This document shows, piece after piece, positions 24,096-36,000 of a stretch of DNA of 64,000 nt. The notes under the pieces were generated by a model. It ran no database searches. It was not told the origin of the DNA and was given only the letters and a program-made list of their open reading frames with translations. Position 1 is the first letter of the stretch, and each line of letters starts with the position of its first letter. The DNA lies in NCBI GenBank assembly GCA_943735955.1, contig OX030962.1:4570620-4634619 (forward strand). Reading direction: 5' to 3'. The translations under genes and the position numbers were made by a program. The DNA comes from Piscicola geometra (taxonomy: Eukaryota; Annelida; Clitellata; Hirudinida; Piscicolidae).

Positions 24096-27000
24096 GTAGG
24101 GATGTGTTGATAATGATGATGATGATGTGTTCTGATAAAAAAATTAATCCCTTTTATACTTTAATAATCAATTAAATATTTCATCTTTCAAACATTCATA
24201 ATCATAGATTCATCTTCACCATTCATCATCATCATTACCATTATCGCATCATTATCATCAGTATCACTACCATTATCATCAGTATCACTACCATCATCAT
24301 CATTATCACCACCATCATCACCTTTATAACTATCATCATTATCATCAGTATCACCACCATCGTCACCCTTATCACCACAGCCGATCAGGAAAATCCCATT
24401 GATGCCATAGCAACCTTTTTGATGGATGCTCTCATTTCATTGGTCAGTCACTACAACAGCACGCACGCCATTGGTGGAAAGAAGGAGGTGTCAGCCAATC
24501 AGAGCAATGAGTGAGAGTCACATTTAATTGGAACTTAGTATGTTTTAATAATATAATTGTCTTTTTATTAAAATTAAATTCACACACGCATGCATTAAAC
24601 ACACAAACACACACACAGAGTAATTTTTGCACGTGTGGAGTGTTGTGAGGATGCTTTGGTGAACTTTATTGTAAACTTTTTCAAGCACAATGAATTCTCT
24701 AGCTCTTTTTACAAGGTGATGATGATGATGATTATATTGGTGATGATAATGATATTTATTTTGATGATGAAGATGATGATGGTAATGATGATGACATCGT
24801 TCATACAACCCACCACCTTCACCACCACGACCACCTTCACCACCACAACCACCATCATCACAGCCACTACCACCACAGAAGTACCACTCCACCCTGAACC
24901 TAGACACCACCTTGGCGACCTTAAGTTCTCAATGCCACCACCATTTGCTCTTGGTTCTATGCGGTTTCTTCACGCATGCCAGGTGCTGAGGGGGTGGTGA
25001 TGATTGTAGTTTTAGGGTGGTTCTGATTGTGGTTAAGAAGCCTTTTGTTATGGTATTGATGATAGTGGGTGTGTCATCTGCCCTGTCATCATCATCATCA
25101 TCATTATCATCATCATCATCATCATCACTACAGACCAGCAAGTTTCCGTTCAGTACTTCTGCCCTACCTGAGCAGCATCTCCATCTCGGAACTCTATCAC
25201 CACGCCTCGCAGGGTGGGTGGTGGGAGGGGAGGGGATTGAGTGAGAGAAGAAGGAATAAGAAAGAGAAGTTTGGATGGTTTGTTGTATATTATCACCTCC
25301 ACCCACCACTTTATAACCTTTTTATTACTTCTTTAAGCATTCACTATCTCTCTATCCCTTCTACAACTTGACAATCATTATCAGCAACACTACTCTATCA
25401 CCCGCCACTATCATCATCACCCCCCTCTAACAAACCCCCAACAAAACCCACATACAACTACCATCATCATCATCATCTTCACCATAATAACCCCCTACCC
25501 CCCCTCCCACAACAACCACAACAACTACAACAACCACAACGACTAAAACTACAACAACCACAACTATAAAAGTCACAACGACTAAATCTACAACAACCAC
25601 AACTACAAAAACCACAACAACAACAACCACAACTACAACAACAACAACTACAACCACAACTACAACAACCACAACAACAGGCGCAAACGACAGCAAGGTC
25701 AGGGCGATCTTCGAGCCACTGCTGCTCGACCTGCGTCGCACAGTCTCCGGCCTGGCGCCCACCGACGCGAAGTTGAATGAGGCGCTGTTGCTGCTCAGGA
25801 AGATGAGCGAGGTGAAGGTCGCCAAGGAACGGCCTTTGTGTCAGCTGGTTGGTGGGTGGGTAGGTGGGTGTGCTGCTGTGGTGTGGTATGGTTAATTGAG
25901 TGCGTGGTGTTGTGGTTGGTTAGTGGGTTTTGCGATGATATGTGAGTGCTGTGGTCAGTGATTTGGTGTGGTTACTCAGCACTAGAACCACAAAAACCAC
26001 CACCCACCCACGCAACCACCCACACAGATGGTCTCCATGGCCAACTGGCTGCCCACCTCTTGCACCACTGAAGCGCACGCAGGCCTGGAGTTCGAGAAGT
26101 TGTCCTTCTTTGGGCCCTTTCTCTCATTCTCCGCCCTGGCCGAGGACTCGGTTGGTTGGTTGGTTGGTTGGTTGGTTAGTGGGTTGGTTGGTTCGTGGGT
26201 TGTTGATTGGTGGGTTGGTGGGTTGGTTGGTTCGTGGGTTGTTGATTGGTTGGTTGGTGGGTTGTTGATTGGTTGGTTGGTTGGTTGTTGATTGATTGTT
26301 GTTGGTTGGTGGGTTGTTGATTGGTTGGTTGGTGGGTTGTTGATTGGTTGGTTGGTTGTTGATTGGTTGGTTGGTGGGTTATTGATTAGTTGGTTGGTGG
26401 GTTGTTGATTGGTTGGTGGTTGGTGGGTTGTTGTTTGGTGGGTTGGTGGGTTGTTAATTGGTTGGTTGGTGGGTGGTTGATTGGTTGGTTGGTGGGTTGT
26501 TGATTGGTTGGTTGGTGGGTTGTTGATTGGTTTGTTGGTGGGTTGTTGATTAGTTGGTTGGTGGGTTGTTGATTGGTGGTTGGTGGGTTGTTGATTGGTT
26601 GGTTGGTGGGTTGTTGATTGGTTGGTTGGTGGGTTGTGGGTTGTTGATTGGTTGGTTGGTGGTTGATGGGTTGTTGATTGGTTGGTTGGTGGGTTGTTGA
26701 TTGGTTGGTTGGTGGGTTGTTGGTTGGCTGGTGGGTTGTTGGTTGGTTGGTTGCTCGTTATAATAATAACAACAATAGTAATTATTATTATTAGTATAAT
26801 CCAAATTACTCACCGCTAATCACCATCCAATCACTCTACCCCACCGCCCCCCTCTTCCACTAACCAATCAATCACAATCATTCTGCGCCACACCCCGCCC
26901 ACTCCTCCTCCCACCAACCAATGAAACAGCTCGAAGTGGTGAACAAGTACTTCCCTAACAGCAAGGTTACGCCTCTTGAGACCACCATGGTGACTGAAAC

Positions 27001-30000
27001 CCTTGGTAGAGAGATGGAGCAAGTCAGGGTGGGTGGGTGAGGGTGGATGGGTTGGTGGGTGAGTGGATGGGTGGGTGGGTGAGGGTGGATGGGTTGGTGG
27101 GTGAGTGGATGGGTGGATGGGTGAGGGTGGATGGGTGAGAGTGGATGGGTTGGTGGGTGAGGGTGGATGGGTTGGTGGGTGAGTTGATGGGTGGATGGGT
27201 TGGTGGGTGAGTTGATGGGTGGATGGGTTGGTGGGTGAGGGTGGGTGAGTGGATGGGTAGGTGAGTGGATGAGTGGGTGGGTGGATGAATGGATTGTAGA
27301 GGTCGGACATGGACGATTTTTCATTCCCGGTCCCGTCCCGTTCCCGAAATTTGTTTTCCCGTCCCGTCCCGTTCCCGATGGGAGATCAGAATTTTGATTC
27401 CCGTCCCGTCCCGTTCCCGATGGAACATCAGAATTTTGATTCCCGTCCCGTCCCGTTCCCGCAACTCGATTTTCGGTCCCGACCCGTTCCCGAAACTTTT
27501 TTGTTTTTTTATTCATTTTCGCTGCCGTTTTCACTGGTCCCAAACTTGCTAGTTCTAACATTTCTTAAAATTTATTATTTGAAAGTCAGAGAATAATTCT
27601 TTTAATAAAATAAAAAAAACACGATTTAAAAGTATTTATTGAAATGAAAGTATTGAAGTTAGTTATTGTTTTTGAGTTATTTAATCAAGTCTTTGTTGCT
27701 TTTCACACGGGTTAAACCGTTAAGAGTTTCAGCTTTCAAATGAGATGATTTTGGGTCTGAAGTTAAACGACCACATATTGAAAAATTCCGTTCACAGGAA
27801 ATATAACTTGCAGATATACTAAACAAAACTTTGGCTACTTCTTGTAGTATTTGAAAATTTCTCATTTTACTCAAATAAAATAAAACATCTTTATAATCTT
27901 CAATTTTGTTGGGAGGTAATTATTTGTACAATTCATCCTCTTCTGAACTTTTTTCTTCGTTCATTATTATTAATTCTTCAATAATGTTATACATATGTTT
28001 TTGACAACATTCTTATTATCCATAACTGCCAATATAAAATCATTCGTATAATTTGATAGTATAATAATTTTATTATAATTTTTACGTTATAAAAACAAAC
28101 ATAATAGGTCTAAATAACCATCATTTGTTTTTATTCTCAACGGCACTGCAGCTTGGTCTGGCTGTACAAAATAGAATTAAATTTTCTCTAATGAAAGTCT
28201 TGGTATTTATTTCTTTTCTATCCCAAACTTTTTTCCTATTATTCTTTCATACTGGGGATGCAACAGACATGCTGTCATATGAATGAGATCAATGGCATCT
28301 TTTCTTTTGTCGAAAAGATCAACTGAGCAATCATTTGAAAATTAATCATTCAAATTCAAAGTATTGATTAAAAAAATTAAAATAATCTAACTGACCATTT
28401 TGATTTCATCTGAAAAGTTTTCATCATCACCCAGTTGTTCTAATCTCCCTTATATTTGGACTCACCATAACAAGTTCAAATGTAGTGCTGGAGATTTTGA
28501 CATTGACAACGCAATGGTGGCTTCGTTATACATTTCTATTGCATTTAATACTTCTTTTAAGTACGGAGTATCGATGTAATAAAGATTTCCATACTTAGAA
28601 GTTTGCTGAAAAATCATCGTTAAAGAATCCAATCCCAATAACTGTTATTCCCGTTTTTCCCGTTCCCGATTTAAAAGTTGATTTCCGTTCCCGAATTTTC
28701 CCGTTCCCGATTTGAATGTTGATTCCCGTTCCCGTCCCGAAAACCTATTCCCGGTTCCCGACTTTTCCCGTCCCGAAATTAATTTTCATTTCCGTTCCCG
28801 GTCAGATCGGGTACCCGGTCCGACCTCTAATGGATTGGTGGGTGGATTGATGGTCAGTGGGCGGGTGAGTGAATGGAATGATGGATGAATTAATGGGTTA
28901 GTGGAATGACGGACGAATGGGATAAATAGACGAGATCATCATCAGCACCACCACCGCGGCAGGACAACGTCACTGCTGTTGTGGAGAACATTCTGCGCAA
29001 CGCATGTACCAGGAACGCCATGATTTCATTCATTTATGAGGCGCTCAACCGCAACCAGACCAAGTCGCGATTGGTGGTCAGTTAGCGAGGGGGTGATGAT
29101 GATGATGGTGATAGGGCGATCATGATGATGATGGTGATTACCACCACTAATACTATTATCACCACCACCACCACTACTACTACTATCAACACCACTATCA
29201 CTACTTCTACTACTATCACCATCACCGCAACTACTACTATCATCACCATCACTACTACTATCACAACCACCACCACGACCACAGCAATCGTCAGAGAGAC
29301 AGACCAGTTCAGACGGCTTCGTGCTGAACCTCTTGAGCATCCTGCATACCCTCTCTTCCAAACTCTCTCTCGAGAAGGTCAACCCTCACTATCTCTTCTT
29401 GCCGCACTGCAGGTGATGATGATGATGATGATGAGGATGAGGATGATGATGATGGTGATTATAGTAGTTGTATGTGTGTGGATGGTAGGGGAGATTGGCA
29501 AGGTATCTTATTCGTCTTATCATCAACGTCATTCTAACCATCGTGATCATCATCATTGCTGCCTTTATCGTCCAGGTCATCATCATCATCATCACCACCA
29601 CTTCCATCATCATCATCACCACCACACAGACTGCAACAAGCGTCTGAAGAGTCACGTCTCAGGGCAACGTCGCAAGAGGTCACTCAACACGCCAAGCTGT
29701 TCGGTAGGTGCCGCCGCCGCTGCTGCCGCTTGCAATTGTTGTCTTCAGATATCGTTACTTTTATTTTTTATTTTAACATTCATTTGTTATTTCTATTTTT
29801 CTTTTTTTTCTCATTTTCCCGCTATATAAACACAACACACCACCTCGAATACAACACACCACCACAACACAACACACCACCACAAACACAACACCACCAC
29901 AACACAACAACACCACCACAACACAACAACCCCACCACAACACAACAACACCACAACCACACAACCACAACAACACCACCACAACACAACAACCCCACCA

Positions 30001-33000
30001 CAACACAACAACACCACAACCACACAACCACAACACAACCACAACACAAATACACCACAACAACACAACCACAACAACAACTACAACAACACCACCACAA
30101 CACAACAACACCACTACAACACAACAGCATCACAACCACAACACAACAACACAACCACAACACAACAACACCACCACAACACAACAACACAACCACAACA
30201 CAACAACACCACAACAACACAACCACAACAAAAACTGCAACAACACCACCACAACACAACAACACCACCACAACACAACAGCATCACAACCACAACACAA
30301 CAACACCACAACAACAACTACAACAACACCACCACAACACAACAACACAACCACAACACAACAACACCACAACAACAACTACAACAACACCACCACAACA
30401 CAACAACACAACTGCATCACAACCACAACACAACAACACCACAACAACAACTACAACAACACCACCATAACACAACAACACAACTGCATCACAACCACAA
30501 CACAACAACACCACAACAACAACATACCACCACAAACACAACACAACAACACAACCACAACAACAACTACAACAACACCACCACAACACAACAACACAAC
30601 AGCACCACAACAACAACTATAACAACACCACCACAACACAACAACACAACAGCATCACAACCACAAAAACAACTACAACAACACCACCACAACACAACAA
30701 CACAACAGCACCACAACAAAAACTACAACAACACCACCACAACACAACAACACAACAGCATCACAACCACAACAGCATCACAACCACCACAACAACAACA
30801 CAACCACAACAACAACACACCACCACAAAACAACTACAACAACACCACCACAACACAACAACACAACAGCATCACAACCACAACAACAACACACCACCAC
30901 AAAACAACACAACAACACAAACACAACACAACAACACAACCACAACAACAACACACAACCACAACAACACAACAGCATCACAACCACAACAACAACACAC
31001 CACCACAAAACAACACAGCACCACAACCACAACAACAACACACCACCACAAAACAACACAGCACCACAACCACAACAACAACACACCACCACAAAACAAC
31101 ACAACAGCACCACAACAACAACTACAACACACCACCACAACAACACAACAGCATCACAACCACAACAACAACTACAACACACCACCACAACAAAACAACA
31201 CAACAGCATCACAACCACAAAACAACACAACACCACAAAACAACACAACACCACAGAAGAGAAAAAGGACGAAGTGAACTTCGCGACAGAGTGCTTCTTC
31301 GCCACCATCCACGCCACGCACCTCTCCCTCCTGCCCCTCCTCCACAAGTTCCAACGCTACCAAAGAGCCATAAGGGAGACGCAGAACCTCCTGAATGAGT
31401 TGTTGAGGTGGGTGGGGGAGGGGTGGGTGAGGGTAGGTGGGGGGAGGGTGAGGGGTAGAGAGAAGGTGGGTGAGGAAGATAGGGGAGGTGAGGGGTTATC
31501 ATTATGATTGTCATTAATATCATCGTCATCATCATCTGAATCACAAGATCATTATCACTAACCACATCATCACCATCATTATCAACATCATTACTATCAA
31601 CATCATTACTATCATCATCATCATCATCATCATCATTCCCATCATCACCATCATCATCATCACGACCCAGACTCCACGAACGCATGAAGGATTCAAGAAT
31701 GGCGAGCAGGAATGCTGCCATGGCCGCTAGGTGGAAGCTGCAAGTGGAGGTGGTGATGATGATGGTGGTCGTGGTGGTGGTGGTGGTGGTGGTGAGAGTG
31801 ATGATGATGATGGTGGTCGTGGTGGTGTTGGTGGTGGTGAGGGTGATGATGATGATGGTGGTGTTGATAAGGATGATGATGATGATGGTATCGGTGATGG
31901 TTATGACAGGGAAGATGAAAATGATGTTTGGTTGATAAAAATACCAACAACCACAGCAATAATATCAACGACAACAACAACAAACGCCCACCCTACAACA
32001 ACAACCACAACAACAACAAACGCCCACCCTACAACACCAACCACAACAACAACAAACGCCCACCCTACAACAACAACCACAACAACAACAAACGCCCACC
32101 CTACAACAACAACCACAACAACAACAAACGCCCACCCTACAACAACAACCACAACAACAACAAACGCCCACCCTACAACAACAACCACAACAACAACAAA
32201 CGCCCACCCTACAACAACAACCACAACAACAACAAACGCCCACCCTACAACAACAACCACAACAACAACAAACGCCCACCCTACAACAACAACCACAACA
32301 ACAACAAACGCCCACCCTACAACAACAACCACAACAACAACAAACGCCCACCCTACAACAACAACCACAACAACAACAAACGCCCACCCTACAACAACAA
32401 CCACAACAACAACAAACGCCCACCCTACAACAACAACCACAACAACAACAAACGCCCACCCTACAACAACAACCACAACAACAACAAACGCCCACCCTAC
32501 AACAACAACCACAACAACAACAAACGCCCACCCTACAACAACAACCACAACAACAACAAACGCCCACCCTACAACAACAACCACAACAACAACAAACGCC
32601 CACCCTACAACAACAACCACAACAACAACAAACGCCCACCCTACAACAACAACCACAACAACAACAAACGCCCACCCTACAACAACAACCACAACAACAA
32701 CAAACGCCCACCCTACAACAACAACCACAACAACAACAAACGCCCACCCTACAACAACAACCACAACAACAACAAACGCCCACCCTACAACAACAACCAC
32801 AACAACAACAAACGCCCACCCTACAACAACAACCACAACAACAACAAACGCCCACCCTACAACAACAACCACAACAACAACAAACGCCCACCCTACAACA
32901 ACAACCACAACAACAACAAACGCCCACCCTACAACAACAACGACAACAGCGACTGACTCGCAGCACTCTGACGATGACAGCGGTCCTCCTCGAGAATGCA

Positions 33001-36000
33001 ATGGTGCACAGAACTCTGTCGTTCTTCTCTTTCCTTTGCAGGTGGCTGGTGGTGGTGGTGGTGGGAGGAAAGGGGGGGAGGGTAGTTGGAGGTTGATGGG
33101 GTGGTGGCGGGACGGAATGAGGGGAGGTTGATGGGGTGGTGGCGGGACGGAATGAGGGAGGTTGATGGGGTGGTGGCGGGACGGAATGAGGGGAGGTTGA
33201 TGGGGTGGTGGCGGGACGGAATGAGGGGGGGTGATGGGTTGGTGGTGGGATGGAATGGGGGGGTAGATGGTGGGTGATGGGTTGGTGGTGGGATGAAATG
33301 GGGGGGTAGATGGTGGGTGATAGGTTGGTGGTGGGATGGAATGGGGGGGTAGATGGTGGGTGATGGGTTGGTGGTGGGATGAAATGGGGGGGTAGATGGT
33401 TGGTGATGAGGTGGGGGGGAAGGGGGTAGATGGTGGTTGATGGGTTGGTGTGGGATGGAATGGGGGGCGATGGGGTGGTAGTGGGATGGAATGAGAGGGG
33501 GGTGATGGGATGGTGCGTGATGGAAATGTGGACGATTGTGGGTGGTGGTAGGCTAAATGGAGAGGGGTTGGGTTGAAATGGGGATGAATGATGGGTTATA
33601 AATGAAAATGTTAATTGATCTATTAAATAGTTAATTAGCTTATTAAACATTTAATTGATACACTGCCTAATTGGCTACAGGTACTTGTTGTGCATGCTTG
33701 CAGGCTTCACCGACACCCTCCCAAACGACCCTGTGCCTAGGTATCTCAGTCATTCTTTCATTGTATTAATGCAATTTTATAATTATAATAATTATTATTA
33801 TTATTATTGATTCAAAATTTATTTCATATATATTTTTGATGAAAATAGTATCTCTAGCTTCATTCACCATGCCGCTTTATCATTTCCCTACTCCATCCTC
33901 TACCATCCCTCCTCACACCATTCTTCTCCACATTATCCCTCCATTCCATCATCCTCCCATTCTTGCTCCCACTCTTCTCTCCACACCAACCCACCCCTAT
34001 CTCCATCTTTTTCATTATCTTATTTTCCACTCCACTTCCCAGCATCCACCTCCACTTCCCAGCATCCACCTCCACCTCCCAGCATCCACCTCCACTTCCC
34101 AGCATCCACCTCCACCTCCCAGCATCCACCTCCACCTCTCAGCATCCACCTCCACCTCCCAGCATCCACCTCCACCTCCCAGCATCCACCTCCACCTCCC
34201 AGCATCCACCTCCACCTCTCAGCATCCACCTCCACTTCCCAGCATCCACCTCCACCTCCCAGCATCCACCTCCACCTCTCAGCATTCACCTCCAGCATCC
34301 ACCTCCCAGAATCCACCTCCACCTCCCAGCATCCACTTCTACCTCCCAGCATCCACCTCCACCTCCCAGCATCCACCTCCACCTCCCAGCATCCACTTCC
34401 ACTTCCCAGCATTCACCTCCACCCACCCAGCATCCACCTCCACCTCCCAGCATCCACCTCCACCTCCCAGCATCCACCTCCACCTCCCAGCATCCACCTC
34501 CACCTCCCAGCATCCACCTCCACCTCCCAGCATCCACCTCCACCTCCCAGCATCCACTTCCACTTCCCAGCATCCATCTCCACCTCCCAGCATCCACCTC
34601 CACCTCCCAGCATCCACCTCCACCTCCCAGCATTCATCTCCACCTCCCAGCATCCACCTCCACCTCCCAGCATCCACTTCCACTTCCCAGCATCCACTTC
34701 CACTTCCCAGCATCCACCTCCCAGCATCTACCTCCACCTCCCAGCATCCACCTCCACCTCCCAGCATCCACCTCCACCTCCCAGCATCCACCTCCACTTC
34801 CCAGCATCCACCTCCACTTCCCAGCATCCACCTCCACTTCCCAGCATCCACCTCCACCTCCCAGCATCCACCTCCACTTCCCAGCATCCACCTCCACCTC
34901 CCAGCATCCACCTCCACCTCCCAGCATCCACCTCCCAGCATCCACCTCCCAGCATCCACCTCCCAGCATCCACCTCCCAGCATCCACCTCCCAGCATCCA
35001 CCTCCCAGCATCCACCTCCCAGCATCCACCTCCCCCTCCCAGCATCCACCTCCACCTCCACCTTCCAGCATCCACTTCCACTTCCCAGCATCCACCTCCA
35101 TCTCCCAGCATCCACCTCCTAGCATCCACCTCCACCTCCCAGCATCCACCTCTACCTCCCAGCATCCACCTCCAGCATCCACCTCCCAGCATCCACCTCC
35201 CCCTCCCAGCATCCACCTCCCAGCATCCACCTCCCAGCATCCACCTCCCCCTCCCAGCATCCACCTCCACCTCCCAGCATCCACCTCCACCTTCCAGCAT
35301 CCACCTCCACTTCCCAGCATCCACCTCCACCTCCCAGCATCCACCTCTACCTCCCAGCATCCACCTCCAGCATCCACCTCCACCTCCCAGCATCCACCTC
35401 CCCCTGCAAGCTTCCCCCTCTTGGGCGCACTTGCCAGAGTTCTATGTGGAAGATATCGCCGACTACCTCCTCTTCATCATCAAGTACACACACACACACA
35501 CACACACATACACACACATACACATACACACACACAAATTCGCTGACACACACACGCAAAAAGACATACAAACACACACACAGACAAAGTCCTGGCAGCT
35601 TGAACGACGTTTGGCTGGGTGACGTGTTCAGTCTGGTGGTGGTGGTCGTGTGCAGCCCTGACCACATCACCAATCGCTACTTGGTGGCCAAGCTGGTCGA
35701 AGTGCTCTACATGGTCAATCCACTCGTCAACCCGTACCTGGTGTCCATCAACCAGCAGGTGAGTGGGTGGATGCTAGTACTGAATGGTAGTAGTGAATGA
35801 ATGCATGGGTGGATGCACGTGTGAATGCATGTGTGAATGCATGAGTGGATGCATGGGTGGATATGGTGGTGTGTGAAGGCATCCATGTGTGGCAGGAAGT
35901 TTGCGTGCATAGGTTGAATGAATGGATGGATAGATGAATGAATGTATGCGTGCATGGGTCATGGGTAGAGTGAGGAATTAATTAATTAATAAGGGAATTA

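Noticed and set aside
31731..33650. Frames of 340-561 codons on both strands ([24 protein letters not shown] repeats)
   Set aside because: A 36-bp unit, being a multiple of three, stays open in all frames; it lies in UBE4B intron 15.
35411..35483. Exon 18 starting at the nearer AG (gcaag at 35410)
   Set aside because: Exon 17 ends with two bases of a codon, so this start would shift the frame away from [13 protein letters not shown]; the start at 35391 keeps it and adds the conserved IHLPL.
33836..35546. Ser/Pro/His-rich frames of 428 and 527 codons
   Set aside because: Translation of the exon 18 acceptor minisatellite; only the last 93 bp (35391-35483) are exon, in the frame fixed by exons 17 and 19.
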